NCBI RefSeq assembly: GCF_011602485.2
Contig: NZ_CP050022.2
Coordinates: 3,368,001 to 3,432,000 of the forward strand
Origin: Bradyrhizobium sp. 1(2017)
Lineage (GTDB): Bacteria; Pseudomonadota; Alphaproteobacteria; Rhizobiales; Xanthobacteraceae
Direction of reading: 5' to 3'
DNA length: 64,000 bases
Shown: positions 1 to 8,999 of the stretch, one piece after another
Position numbering within the stretch: position 1 is the stretch's first letter
Layout: every line of letters begins with the position of its first letter
Notes under the pieces: model-generated
Database searches by the model: none
Told to the model about the DNA's origin: nothing
Seen by the model: the letters and a program-made list of their open reading frames with translations, nothing else
Program-made: the position numbers and the translations under genes

Positions 1-20
1 GTCGGAGCACAGGTGCGGCG

Positions 21-464
21 TCAGGTCGGCGGTGGCAGGAAATTGACCTCGTGCTCGGCGGCGCGGCGTACGACCTCCTGCGGATCGGGGAGGTTATGGA
101 TTCGCTCGAACAGCTCCTTCAGCGAGCGCGTTGGCGCCACCCAGAACAGGCTCGTCGCTGTCTCGCCCGACTTGTTGAAGATGCCGTGGGGAATGCCCTT
201 GGGCATGCGCACGAGATCGCCGGCTTTGGCGACAAAATCCTTGCCATCGAGCCAGAGATCGTAACGGCCGGTCAGCACATAGACGAACTCGTCCTGGGTC
301 GGATGCACGTGCGGCGGCACGAAGGTTCCGTCCGGAAACACGGCGTGCCAGGCCATCGAGGCCTCGGAATGCTGCTTGAGCGTGTAGGTCTGGCCTAGAA
401 TGTTCCAGACGATGTTGCCGAAGCCTTCCTTGGAGGGGGTTACGCCCGGGGGCATCTCAATCAT
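21..464 (-). CDS. Cupin-domain protein
   Basis: A 147-residue protein that is a single small beta-barrel cupin. The first cupin motif is visible as HVHPTQDEFVYVLTG and the second as GIPHGIFN, which gives the usual His/Glu/His metal-binding set. The ATG at 464 is preferred over upstream starts because AGAGG lies about 8 bases before it. It is the last gene of a minus-strand group with an alpha/beta hydrolase, an FMN reductase and a flavin monooxygenase, so it probably acts on, or binds, a product of that oxygenase pathway. Single-domain cupins range from dioxygenases to isomerases and sugar-binding proteins, so the reaction cannot be named from sequence alone. Confidence 0.85.
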   Translation of the reverse strand: MIEMPPGVTPSKEGFGNIVWNILGQTYTLKQHSEASMAWHAVFPDGTFVPPHVHPTQDEFVYVLTGRYDLWLDGKDFVAKAGDLVRMPKGIPHGIFNKSGETATSLFWVAPTRSLKELFERIHNLPDPQEVVRRAAEHEVNFLPPPT

Positions 465-487
465 GCTTGTGTCCTCTGTTGGGGGAT

Positions 488-1288
488 TCAATCGGCAAGG
501 AAGTCGATGACGTGTTGCGCGGCAGCGGGCGTCTCCTCGAAGACGAGATGGCCCGTCGCCGGCACCAGCGTCACGCGGGCGTCGGGCAGGCCGGCCCTCC
601 AGGCGTCCGCCTGTGCCGTCGGACGCAGCCGGTCAGCCGCGCCCCACAACACCAGCGTCGGCATCGCAATCCGATGCAGCCAGTTCGCAAGCTTCGGATT
701 GCCCTGCGGCTCGCTGCGGATCAGCTTGGCAAAGCCCGTGACCTCACGCCCCAGGCGCGCGTCGAAGCCGGGATCGGGCGCCTTGGGGAAGTAGCGCAGC
801 GCGGCGGCCGGATCGTGCGCGAGATAGGCCGGCAATTCCTGCGGCGCGATCTCGAACAATCCCGGTGCCGGTGCGCTCGGCACCACGAGGCCGGCGGGCG
901 CGACCAGCACCAGCTTGCGCACGCGCTGCGGCTGGCGGATCGCGAACTCCGCGGCCAGCCATCCACCCAGCGAGAAGCCGGCGAGGTCGAACTGCGCAAG
1001 CGTGAGCTTGTCGAACAGATCCATGCAATGGAGGACGTGATCCTCGATCGTGTCGATCGCGTCGCTATCACCGGAGTCGCCGAAGCCGGCGTGATAGGGA
1101 ATGATCACGGTGTGCCGCTTCGCCCAGTCGCGCGCCATCTCGAAGCCGGTGAAGGTGCCGGTGCCGTGCAGGAACACCAGCGCCGGACCGCTTCCGATCG
1201 TGTGGACGACCGTCCGCACGCCGTTGATGTCGTACTCCGCGCGCGCGAAGCCGGTGAGATCGGGCGAGGGTTTGACGGTATCAAGCAT
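488..1288 (-). CDS. Alpha/beta hydrolase (meta-cleavage-hydrolase-like)
   Basis: A 266-residue alpha/beta-fold hydrolase. The oxyanion segment VFLHGTG is near residue 38, the nucleophile elbow GFSLGG is in mid-protein, and the catalytic His is in ATGHLVFEE near the C-terminus. Size and motif spacing fit the family that includes meta-cleavage product hydrolases and haloperoxidase-like esterases. A GGAGA lies 8 bases before the ATG. It sits between the FMN reductase and cupin genes in one probable operon with a flavin monooxygenase, so it likely cleaves an ester or C-C bond in an oxygenated product. The substrate is unknown. Confidence 0.85.
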   Translation of the reverse strand: MLDTVKPSPDLTGFARAEYDINGVRTVVHTIGSGPALVFLHGTGTFTGFEMARDWAKRHTVIIPYHAGFGDSGDSDAIDTIEDHVLHCMDLFDKLTLAQFDLAGFSLGGWLAAEFAIRQPQRVRKLVLVAPAGLVVPSAPAPGLFEIAPQELPAYLAHDPAAALRYFPKAPDPGFDARLGREVTGFAKLIRSEPQGNPKLANWLHRIAMPTLVLWGAADRLRPTAQADAWRAGLPDARVTLVPATGHLVFEETPAAAQHVIDFLAD

Positions 1289-1336
1289 GGCGCCATCTCC
1301 GGTTGAGGTCGGCAGGTCGTGTGGTGAAAAGGGATC

Positions 1337-1885
1337 TCATGCGGCGTTCGCCTGGCGCCCGTTGAGAAGCATGGCGAACTGCTCGACGGCATTGGCGAGC
1401 CGCGCTGCGATCATTGGCGAGGACGGTCCGTCCGGTGCGAACTCGCTGCTGCTGGCGTAGATGGCGGTCGAGACAGTGCAAGCCTCGAAGAAACCGAACA
1501 ACGGACGGAGTTGGTGTTCGACCACCAGGGAGTGGCGCAGGCCGCCGCCGACGGCTGTGAGCAGCACCGGCCGATTGCGCAGCACGCCCGGTTCGATCAG
1601 GTCGAATACGTGCTTGAACAGGCCGGGATAAGAGCCCTGGTAGACCGGGCAGCCGATCACGAGGCCGTCGGCCTGCTCGATCGCCTCGACGACGGCGCGG
1701 GCAGGGCCGTCGAGGCCGATGCGGGTAAAGGCGGCTATGCCTGAGCCGGCATCAACGAGGTCGAGGACGTTGGTCTTGAGTCCATGCTGCCCGAGCAGGT
1801 CCGCCGCGACGGCTTCCACCAGGACGCGCGACTTCGCCGGTCGCCAACTATTACCGGAGAAACCAACGATGCGGGATGTCCTCAC
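1337..1885 (-). CDS. NAD(P)H-dependent FMN reductase (flavodoxin-like fold)
   Basis: A 182-residue protein of the NADPH-dependent FMN reductase family (SsuE/MsuE type). The N-terminal phosphate-binding loop reads GFSGNSWRPAKSR and the second flavin loop reads GCPVYQGSYPGLFKHVFDL. I start it at GTG 1885 because AAGAGGG lies 7 bases upstream and this leaves a normal short gap to the preceding gene; longer upstream starts would overlap the monooxygenase gene. Such reductases supply free reduced FMN to a partner monooxygenase, and the gene directly upstream encodes a group D flavin monooxygenase, so the two probably form a two-component system. Confidence 0.85.
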   Translation of the reverse strand: MRTSRIVGFSGNSWRPAKSRVLVEAVAADLLGQHGLKTNVLDLVDAGSGIAAFTRIGLDGPARAVVEAIEQADGLVIGCPVYQGSYPGLFKHVFDLIEPGVLRNRPVLLTAVGGGLRHSLVVEHQLRPLFGFFEACTVSTAIYASSSEFAPDGPSSPMIAARLANAVEQFAMLLNGRQANAA

Positions 1886-1913
1886 GTTCAGGCCCTCTTG
1901 CCTCGCCGCACGC

Positions 1914-3146
1914 TCAGCCGGTGACCCCGAACACGGTCCATTGCGCACCGGGGCCGGGAAGGCCGAGCAGCGCGCGGCCGCATTCCTCGACGATCTGGTC
2001 GGCCATCAGGATGTGCTGGGTGCCGGAGTGGATGTCGCGATAGAACCGCTGCATCGGCGTGTTGTGCAGCGAGGCGCCTCGGGCGGCACGGTGCGCGAAG
2101 GTCCCGACGTCCGACAGCACGTCGTGGATGTGACGCAGCGACAGCTTGATCATGGTCATCTGGTCCAGCGACGGACTTTCGCCGCCGGCGCAGGTCTCCG
2201 AGACTTCCTTCCAGGTTTCGTGCACCAGCGCGCTCGCCGCGCGGAAGCGCGCTTCGGCCTGCGCGAACTGAAACTTGAAGCTTGCGCTCTCGCACGATTT
2301 GCCGAAGGGATCCTGGCGCTGGACGATCACTTTTACGAGTTCGTCGAGCATGCGGCGTCCAGTTCCGACCGCCCAGGCCGAATGCGCCCAGGCGCTGTAG
2401 CCGGCCAGTCCGAGCGCACCCTGCACACCGCCGCGCCTGGGCGCGCCGATGTCGAAGTCGTAGGTCATGTGAGCAGGCACGAACAGCTCGTCGCCTTCGC
2501 TCAGGGTATAGTCGAAACTTCCGGTCGCACGCAGGCCGAGCACGTCCCAATTGCCCATCAGCTTGATCGTCGAACGCGGATGGTGGGTCACGACGATCTT
2601 GGGCTGACCGTTTGGGCCGAATACCATGTCCTTGCCGGATGGGTCCGTCACGAAGCAGCCGGAATGCACCCACTCGGCATGCTGGATGCCGCTGCCATAG
2701 GCCCAGTTGCCGCGGATCATGTAACCACCGTCGACCGGGCGGGCGAAACCGCGCGGAACGCCGTTGCCGGCAATGGTGATGTCGGGGCCGCCCGCGAAGA
2801 CTTTTCTTATGCCCTCATCCTCGATGTAGATGGCGAGTGTCGTTCCCTCCATGTTGCAGCCGATCGCGCACCAGCCAGCGGATGCGTGGGTGTAGGCGAG
2901 ACGCTCGATCACGGTCATGGCGTCGTAGGGAAGAAGCTCAGGGCCGCCGACCTCCTTGGGAAACAGCATGTTGTAGATGCCGGCCTTGCGCAGTGCGGCC
3001 ACCACGTCATCGGTGAGATAGCCCTGCGCCTCGGCTTCGGCGGCCCTCGATTCGACCAATGGCAGCAGGGCGTCGAGGCGCGCATGAAATTCGGCCACCG
3101 TCGGCGTTGCGGTGGACTTTGCGGCGCGCTGCACAGAAGGGCTCAT
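1914..3146 (-). CDS. Flavin-dependent monooxygenase, acyl-CoA dehydrogenase fold (group D)
   Basis: A 410-residue protein with the acyl-CoA dehydrogenase fold and a type 2 C-terminal domain. This family holds reduced-flavin monooxygenases such as HsaA, DszC and the oxygenase of 4-hydroxyphenylacetate hydroxylase. Recognisable segments are FPKEVGGPELLPYDAM and GYMIRGNWAYGSGI, which resemble the substrate and flavin regions of that family. The ATG at 3146 has GGAG about 9 bases upstream. It is the first gene of the minus-strand operon, followed by an FMN reductase that could supply reduced flavin. The substrate is not predictable: phenols, sulfur heterocycles and indoles are all known for the family. 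Confidence 0.85.
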   Translation of the reverse strand: MSPSVQRAAKSTATPTVAEFHARLDALLPLVESRAAEAEAQGYLTDDVVAALRKAGIYNMLFPKEVGGPELLPYDAMTVIERLAYTHASAGWCAIGCNMEGTTLAIYIEDEGIRKVFAGGPDITIAGNGVPRGFARPVDGGYMIRGNWAYGSGIQHAEWVHSGCFVTDPSGKDMVFGPNGQPKIVVTHHPRSTIKLMGNWDVLGLRATGSFDYTLSEGDELFVPAHMTYDFDIGAPRRGGVQGALGLAGYSAWAHSAWAVGTGRRMLDELVKVIVQRQDPFGKSCESASFKFQFAQAEARFRAASALVHETWKEVSETCAGGESPSLDQMTMIKLSLRHIHDVLSDVGTFAHRAARGASLHNTPMQRFYRDIHSGTQHILMADQIVEECGRALLGLPGPGAQWTVFGVTG

Positions 3147-3566
3147 GGTCGATGTCTCCACGTCAGGCTGTTTGCCACCCGCGCGCATTGACGACGGCGG
3201 GAAGGCTCGGATCTGCGGGGAACACCGGCCGGCTTTTTGCAAAACGATTCCGCCGCGCGCCAATACAGTTGGCGCGTGCGATGAACGGCTTGCGATGGCG
3301 TCGACATGTCCCCGTCGGAACCGCGCAAACGTCGTTGCGCGATCACGATGGCTGGATGCTAGAGATGAGGCAGGCAAACCGGCAATCCCCCATGATGGGG
3401 GGGCGATAATGGTGCGTTGCCGCAAAGCTGAGCCGTTAGAACAAGGCCTTGCCGCTTCTTTCCGCTTGACCAAGCAACAGGCAAGGAAGAAATTTTAGGC
3501 TTATAATAATCGGCAATTCCGGGTCGGCGCTTGCTTGGGCACGACACGATCTCGCAAGGAGCGGTG
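3147..3566. promoter_or_regulatory. Divergent intergenic region between monooxygenase operon and luxR-type gene
   Basis: About 420 bases without a convincing gene. They must contain the promoters of the leftward flavin monooxygenase operon and the rightward LuxR-type regulator. A TATAAT lies at 3502-3507 before the regulator, but the nearest TTGACC (3466-3471) is too far away (30 bases) to form a standard pair. A perfect inverted repeat at 3387-3401 is listed separately. Confidence 0.5.
3387..3401. promoter_or_regulatory. Inverted repeat CCCCCAT-G-ATGGGGG, candidate operator
   Basis: A perfect 7-base inverted repeat with one central base, about 240 bases upstream of the monooxygenase operon and 165 bases upstream of the regulator gene. 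Dyad symmetry in a divergent regulator/operon gap is what a dimeric LuxR-type protein would need. It does not match any lux box I can name, so the assignment is inference. Confidence 0.35.
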
Positions 3567-4334
3567 GTGAGAGCCGAGCAGGAGCATTTGGATGGTCTGC
3601 CCGAGCGGCAGCTCGCCGATCGGCTGATGTCCATCGCCGAGAGCCGGTCGGTACGCTCGCTCGGCATTGCCTGCTGTTCAGCGGAAATGACGGGATCGCC
3701 GACCGTTGGTCTCTATCTGCTCGACGGGCTCAAGCCCGAGTTGGCCTACAGCAGTCACGTCGCGGAAGGTCTGCTCGACAATTACAAGGCCGGCTTCTGG
3801 AAGTGTGATCCCGTGCTCGACTGCATCATGACCAGGGGCTGCGCGGCCGACGGCGAAACCGTGATCGGCCCGCAGCAGTGGCGGCACAGCCCATCCTTCG
3901 AGATGCTGCACGAGTGGGGTCTTGCCTACAACATGGGGGCGCCGCTGTGGTCCAGCCGCCAGATTGTCGGCGTGCTGTTCACCGCGACGACCGACGCGCC
4001 CTACACGCCGCGGACGCGGCAGCGCATGGAAATGCTGTGCCGCGCCGGTTCGCTTGCTTTGACCAATATGATGAATGTGGGCGAGATCGAGGCGCATCGT
4101 GGTGCCATCCCGGTTCCTGAGCGGGCCGCCACGCTTTCGGCATCGCTTCCGCCGCGTTCGGCCGACGTGGCCATTCGTGTCTGTCGCGGCCAAACCAACA
4201 AGGCGATCGCGCGTGAGATGGGAATCTCGGATCAGACCGTGAAGGAGCACGTCGCAAACTTGTGTCGCCGCTTCGGAGCGCATAATCGCACCGAGCTGGC
4301 GGCCCTCCTGCTGAGCACGACCAGCCGGCAATAG
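3567..4334 (+). CDS. LuxR-family regulator with autoinducer-binding-like domain
   Basis: A 255-residue regulator. The N-terminal two thirds resemble the autoinducer-binding domain: YKAGFWKCDPVLD matches the Tyr...Asp-Pro-Val signature that contacts acyl-homoserine lactone, followed by an HEWGL...GVLF segment. The C-terminal 60 residues are a LuxR helix-turn-helix (GQTNKAIAREMGISDQTVKE). I choose GTG 3567 because AAGGAG at 3556-3561 lies 5 bases upstream; GTG 3564 is also possible. No luxI-type synthase is in the window, so it is a solo regulator or responds to a distant synthase or another ligand. It diverges from the flavin monooxygenase operon, its likely target. Confidence 0.85.
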   Translation: MRAEQEHLDGLPERQLADRLMSIAESRSVRSLGIACCSAEMTGSPTVGLYLLDGLKPELAYSSHVAEGLLDNYKAGFWKCDPVLDCIMTRGCAADGETVIGPQQWRHSPSFEMLHEWGLAYNMGAPLWSSRQIVGVLFTATTDAPYTPRTRQRMEMLCRAGSLALTNMMNVGEIEAHRGAIPVPERAATLSASLPPRSADVAIRVCRGQTNKAIAREMGISDQTVKEHVANLCRRFGAHNRTELAALLLSTTSRQ

Positions 4335-4368
4335 GCGACGAGGCCACGGGCAATCGCTTGGGTCGCCC

Positions 4369-5265
4369 TCACTCCCCCTGAATCCATTCCGCCAAGCCGC
4401 GCCACAGCGTGTCGCGGTGATCGGGACGGAAAAAGCCGAAATGGCCTATTGCCTTGGCGCCGACATCGGACGGCTTGACGGTGAGCACCTCCGGCGTGAT
4501 CGCGGTGAAGCCGCTCGTCAGCAGCTCGACCGCGGGCCGCGTCGCCCAGGGATCGTCGGAGAAGCACAGCGCGCGCAGCTCGCCCCTGAAGTTCGCGAAA
4601 TTCTCCAGCGCCGGCAGCTTCGAGTCGAACAGGTAGCGTGGGCTCGAGACCCACTCCGCCCATTGCAGGAAAACACCCTTGGGCAGATCCTCGCCGATGC
4701 CGGCCCAGCCGGGCGCGTAGCCGAGGGCGTGGACCAGCGGCACGCCGACAAAGTTCATGAAGGCAAAGACGCGATATTTTTCCGGCGACGTCATCAGCCG
4801 CCAGGTCGCGGCCTGCGAGGCCACGAACGCGGCGCGCGAGATGTCCGTGTTGTTCGCGACCAGCCCCAGCGCCTGGCCGCCGAAGGAATGGCCGATATAG
4901 GCAAGGGGCAGGGTGTGATAGCGCTCGCGCATCCAGCGTACCGCGGCGGTCACATCGAGCGCGGCCCAATCCGACATCGAGGTCTGGAAGCCGACCAGCG
5001 ATTTCGGCTGGTTGTGGCCGACCATCGCCGGCAGCCGGGAATCGCCGATGCCGCGATAGTCGTAGGTCAGCACCGCGCAGCCGCGATGGGCGAGATAGGA
5101 GGCAAAGCCGCGGTAGATCTTGCGCGGGACCGCGGTGGCCGAGTTGATCAGCACGGCATGGCGTTTGGTGCCGCGCGGCAGGAACAGGGTGCCGGTCAGC
5201 GCATACCCATCGGTCGCCGGGAAGCTGATCTCGTCGATGAAAACGTCGTCCAGTGCCGCGTCCAT
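4369..5265 (-). CDS. Alpha/beta hydrolase (serine aminopeptidase S33-like)
   Basis: A 298-residue alpha/beta hydrolase. The nucleophile elbow is GHSFGG, preceded by TYDYRGIGDSR, and the fold begins after an N-terminal segment of about 20 residues. An upstream ATG at 5331 would add a poorly conserved extension, so ATG 5265 is preferred. It converges on the LuxR-type gene and is not part of the flavin monooxygenase operon. It resembles uncharacterised hydrolases annotated as lysophospholipase-like or S33; no substrate can be inferred. Confidence 0.8.
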   Translation of the reverse strand: MDAALDDVFIDEISFPATDGYALTGTLFLPRGTKRHAVLINSATAVPRKIYRGFASYLAHRGCAVLTYDYRGIGDSRLPAMVGHNQPKSLVGFQTSMSDWAALDVTAAVRWMRERYHTLPLAYIGHSFGGQALGLVANNTDISRAAFVASQAATWRLMTSPEKYRVFAFMNFVGVPLVHALGYAPGWAGIGEDLPKGVFLQWAEWVSSPRYLFDSKLPALENFANFRGELRALCFSDDPWATRPAVELLTSGFTAITPEVLTVKPSDVGAKAIGHFGFFRPDHRDTLWRGLAEWIQGE

Positions 5266-5445
5266 AGGCGCAAGGTTATCCTGCCAGCTGCCCCGCCCTC
5301 CCAACAAATGCGAATTTGGCTTTTGCCGCAAGGGTTTGCAGCGCCGAATGGATTTACAACTGGCGGGCCGCGCTCAGCCTGTGTATAAGGCGGCCCTCGC
5401 AACCCACAGATCAGGTTGCACTTTTCGCTTTACGGAGAGATTGCG

Positions 5446-6834
5446 ATGTCCGAGCGGTGGACGCCCGAGTCCTGGCGCAGCAAGCCGGTGCTACAGGTGC
5501 CCGACTATCCCGACGCCAACGCCCTGGCCGACGTCGAGGCGCAGCTTGCGACCTTTCCGCCGCTGGTGTTCGCGGGCGAAGCGCGCAACCTGAAGAAGGC
5601 GCTGGCGCGGGTTGCGGCCGGCGAGGCGTTCCTGCTCCAGGGCGGCGACTGCGCCGAAAGCTTTGCCGAGCACGGCGCCAACAACATCCGCGACTTCTTC
5701 CGCGTGCTGCTGCAGATGGCGGTGGTGCTGACCTATGCCGGCGCCGTCCCCGTGGTGAAGGTCGGCCGCATCGCCGGCCAGTTCGCAAAGCCGCGGTCGT
5801 CGCCGACCGAGAAGGTGAACGGCGTCGAGTTGCCGAGCTATCGCGGCGACATCGTCAACGACATCGCTTTCACCAAGGAAGCGCGCGTGCCGGATCCGCA
5901 GCGCCAGCTGATGGCCTATCGCCAGTCGGCCGCGACGCTGAACCTGCTGCGCGCCTTCGCGACCGGCGGCTACGCCAATCTCGGCAGCGTGCATCAATGG
6001 ATGCTCGGCTTCCTGAAGGATAGCCCGCAGTCCCGCCGCTACAAGGAGCTGGCCGACCGCATCTCGGATGCGCTCAACTTCATGCGCGCCTGCGGCCTCG
6101 ATCTCGAGGCCCATCCCGAGCTGCGTGCCACCGATTTCTACACCAGCCACGAGGCGCTGCTGCTCGGCTACGAGCAGGCCATGACCCGCGTCGATTCCAC
6201 CACCGGCGACTGGTACGCGACCTCCGGCCACATGATCTGGATCGGCGACCGCACCCGCCAGCTCGATCATGGCCACATCGAATATTTCCGCGGCATCAAG
6301 AACCCGATCGGGCTCAAATGCGGCCCGTCGCTCAAGCCCGACGAGCTCTTGAAGCTGATCGACGTGCTCGACCCCGACAACGAGCCGGGCCGGCTGACGT
6401 TGATCGGCCGCTTCGGCTCCGACAAGGTCGGCGAGCACTTGCCGAACATGGTCCGCGCGGTGCAGCGCGAGGGCAGGGCGGTGGTCTGGTCTTGCGATCC
6501 CATGCACGGCAACACCATCACCTCGACGTCGGGCTACAAGACGCGGCCGTTCGACCGCGTCCTGTCCGAGGTGAAGTCGTTCTTTGCCATCCATGCCGCC
6601 GAAGGCACCCATGCCGGCGGCGTGCATCTGGAGATGACCGGCCAGGACGTCACCGAATGTATCGGCGGCGCCCGTGCCATCACGGACGAGGATCTCAACG
6701 ACCGCTACCACACGGTCTGCGATCCCCGCCTCAATGCCGAGCAGTCCATCGACATGGCCTTCCTGATCGCCGAGCTGCTCAAGCAGGAACGCGCCGGCAA
6801 GGCCAGGCCGATGCCGGCCGCAGCGGGGCTCTAG
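5446..6834 (+). CDS. aroG: 3-deoxy-7-phosphoheptulonate synthase, class II
   Basis: A 462-residue class II (plant and mycobacterial type) DAHP synthase. It condenses phosphoenolpyruvate and erythrose 4-phosphate in the first step of the shikimate pathway. Diagnostic segments include [10 protein letters not shown] at the start, [23 protein letters not shown], and CDPMHGNT with [10 protein letters not shown] near the C-terminus, which carry the metal and substrate ligands. ATG 5446 has GGAGAG a few bases upstream. The dgkA gene follows within five bases and nadE soon after, so the three may be cotranscribed although their pathways differ. Confidence 0.95.
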   Translation: MSERWTPESWRSKPVLQVPDYPDANALADVEAQLATFPPLVFAGEARNLKKALARVAAGEAFLLQGGDCAESFAEHGANNIRDFFRVLLQMAVVLTYAGAVPVVKVGRIAGQFAKPRSSPTEKVNGVELPSYRGDIVNDIAFTKEARVPDPQRQLMAYRQSAATLNLLRAFATGGYANLGSVHQWMLGFLKDSPQSRRYKELADRISDALNFMRACGLDLEAHPELRATDFYTSHEALLLGYEQAMTRVDSTTGDWYATSGHMIWIGDRTRQLDHGHIEYFRGIKNPIGLKCGPSLKPDELLKLIDVLDPDNEPGRLTLIGRFGSDKVGEHLPNMVRAVQREGRAVVWSCDPMHGNTITSTSGYKTRPFDRVLSEVKSFFAIHAAEGTHAGGVHLEMTGQDVTECIGGARAITDEDLNDRYHTVCDPRLNAEQSIDMAFLIAELLKQERAGKARPMPAAAGL

Positions 6835-6838
6835 GACC

Positions 6839-7192
6839 TTGCTGCGGATCTGGAAGGCCACGATCAACTCCCGTAACGGTCTGGCCTTTGCGTTCCGGTC
6901 GGAGCAGGCCGTGCGCGAGGAGATCTTTGCGCTCCTGCTGTCGCTGCCGCTCGCCTGGTTCGTCGCGGCGACCGCGATGCGCGCGGTCGAATTGGTGTGC
7001 TCTGTCGCGTTCGTGCTGACGGTCGAGCTGCTCAACACGGCGATCGAAAAACTCGCCGACCGGCTCACCATGGACCACGACAAGCAGATCGGCCGCGTCA
7101 AGGACATGGGCTCGGCCGCCGTCGGCGTTGCGCTGCTGATGGCCGGCGCGTTCTGGATCTTTGCCATCGTCGAGCGATTGGGTTTCGTCTAG
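6839..7192 (+). CDS. dgkA: Diacylglycerol kinase, DgkA type
   Basis: A 117-residue integral membrane kinase that phosphorylates diacylglycerol to phosphatidate with ATP, recycling lipid in the inner membrane. The family signature is clear: AFRSEQAVREE in the N-terminal amphipathic part and ELLNTAIEKLADR at the second transmembrane helix, with three hydrophobic segments overall. The start is a TTG four bases after the DAHP synthase stop, which implies translational coupling. Confidence 0.93.
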   Translation: MLRIWKATINSRNGLAFAFRSEQAVREEIFALLLSLPLAWFVAATAMRAVELVCSVAFVLTVELLNTAIEKLADRLTMDHDKQIGRVKDMGSAAVGVALLMAGAFWIFAIVERLGFV

Positions 7193-7215
7193 CCCGGGGA
7201 TAGGACGAGCACGCC

Positions 7216-8973
7216 ATGACCGAACGTCTCAACGCCTTCGCGGTCACGCTCGCCCAGCTCAATCCGACCATGGGCGACATCGCGGGCAACGCGGCCAAGG
7301 CGCGGGCCGCGCGCGCGCAGGCGATCGCCGACGGCGCCGATCTCGTGCTGTTTCCGGAATTGTTCATCAGCGGCTATCCGCCGGAGGACCTCGTGCGGAA
7401 GCCGGCGTTCCAGGCCGCCTGCCGCGCCGCGATCGAAAGCCTTGCGCGCGAGACCGCCGATGGTGGCCCGGCCATGCTGGTCGGCACGCCCTGGGTCGAG
7501 GAAGGCAGGCTCTACAATGCCTGTGCGCTTCTCGATGGCGGCCGCATCTCGGGCCTGCGCTTCAAATGCAATCTGCCGAACTACGGCGTGTTCGACGAGA
7601 TGCGGCTGTTTTCGCGCGGGCCTGCCGCGGGCCCGGTGACGGTGCGCGGCGTGCGCATCGGCGTGCCGATCTGCGAGGACATCTGGCTGGAGGAGTCCGA
7701 GGACTACGAGAACGTGGTCGAGACGCTGGCCGAGACCGGCGCCGAGATCATCCTGGTGCCGAACGGCTCGCCTTACGGACGCGACAAGAACGACGTGCGC
7801 CTGTCGGTCGCGGTGGCGCGCGTCACCGAAAGCGGCTTGCCGCTGGTCTATCTGAACCAGGTCTGCGGCCAGGACGAGCTTGTCTTCGACGGTGCGTCCT
7901 TTGCGCTCAACGGCGACCTCTCGCTCGCCGCGCAACTGCCGACCTTCGAAGAGAGCATCACGACGCTGCGCTTCACCAGAAACGGCGACGACTGGCGCTG
8001 CACGGGGCCGGTCGCCGAACAGCTCGAGGGCGACAAGGCCGATTATGCCGCCTGTGTGCTGGGCCTGCGCGACTACGTCGCCAAGAACGGCTTTCCCGGT
8101 GTGCTGCTCGGCATTTCCGGCGGCATCGATTCGGCGCTGTGCGCGGCGATCGCGGTCGACGCGCTCGGCGCCGACCAGGTGCACGGCGTGATGCTGCCCT
8201 ATCGCTACACTGCGCCACACTCGATCGCAGATGCCGGCGAGCTCGCCGGCCATCTCGGCATCCGCTACGAGGTGCTGCCGATCGCGGAAGCCGTGAACGG
8301 ATTCGAGACGATCCTGTCCGGCATCTTCAAGAACCTGCCGCCTGACATCACCGAGGAGAACCTGCAGGCCCGCACCCGCGGCACGCTGCTGATGGCGATC
8401 TCCAACAAGACCGGCCTGATGGTGGTGACGACGGGCAACAAGTCGGAAATGTCGGTCGGCTATGCCACGCTCTATGGTGACATGAACGGTGGGTTCAATC
8501 CGATCAAGGACATCTACAAGACGCAGGTGTTTCGACTGGCGAGCCTGCGCAACGGCTGGAAGCCGGAAGGCGCGCTCGGGCCTGCGGGCGAAGTCATTCC
8601 ACCCGATATCATCACGCGTCCGCCGACCGCGGAATTGCGCGAGAACCAGCGTGATGACGACTCGCTGCCGGCCTATGACGTGCTCGATGCGATCCTCGAA
8701 CGGCTGGTCGAACGCGAGGAGCCGCTCGATCAGATCATCGCCGCCGGCTTCGACCGCGAGACGGTGACCCGCATCGACCATCTGCTCAACGTCGCCGAAT
8801 ACAAACGCCGCCAGGCCGCGCCCGGCGTGAAGGTGACGGCGAGGAATTTCGGCCGCGACCGTCGCTATCCCATCACCAACCGCTTTCGCGACAAGGGCGA
8901 GAGGCCGCCGGCGGCGGACGAGACGCTGGTGTCGCGCGGGAGCAGGGCATCGATCGACGCGTTCGAGGGCTGA
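7216..8973 (+). CDS. nadE: Glutamine-dependent NAD+ synthetase
   Basis: A 585-residue two-domain enzyme that makes NAD+ from deamido-NAD+, using ammonia released from glutamine. The N-terminal ~270 residues are a nitrilase-type glutaminase (FPELFISGYPPEDL with the Glu, VPICEDIW with the Cys). The C-terminal synthetase has the ATP pyrophosphatase loop GISGGIDSALCAA and TTGNKSEMSVGY. The length is normal for the glutamine-dependent form. It lies 23 bases after dgkA on the same strand. Confidence 0.95.
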   Translation: MTERLNAFAVTLAQLNPTMGDIAGNAAKARAARAQAIADGADLVLFPELFISGYPPEDLVRKPAFQAACRAAIESLARETADGGPAMLVGTPWVEEGRLYNACALLDGGRISGLRFKCNLPNYGVFDEMRLFSRGPAAGPVTVRGVRIGVPICEDIWLEESEDYENVVETLAETGAEIILVPNGSPYGRDKNDVRLSVAVARVTESGLPLVYLNQVCGQDELVFDGASFALNGDLSLAAQLPTFEESITTLRFTRNGDDWRCTGPVAEQLEGDKADYAACVLGLRDYVAKNGFPGVLLGISGGIDSALCAAIAVDALGADQVHGVMLPYRYTAPHSIADAGELAGHLGIRYEVLPIAEAVNGFETILSGIFKNLPPDITEENLQARTRGTLLMAISNKTGLMVVTTGNKSEMSVGYATLYGDMNGGFNPIKDIYKTQVFRLASLRNGWKPEGALGPAGEVIPPDIITRPPTAELRENQRDDDSLPAYDVLDAILERLVEREEPLDQIIAAGFDRETVTRIDHLLNVAEYKRRQAAPGVKVTARNFGRDRRYPITNRFRDKGERPPAADETLVSRGSRASIDAFEG

Positions 8974-8999
8974 ACTCCAGTCTTGAGCGACGGCGGGCC

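Noticed and set aside
3466..3507. Sigma-70 promoter TTGACC / TATAAT for the luxR-type gene
   Set aside because: The spacer is 30 bases; the TATAAT has no good -35 partner at 16-18 bases.
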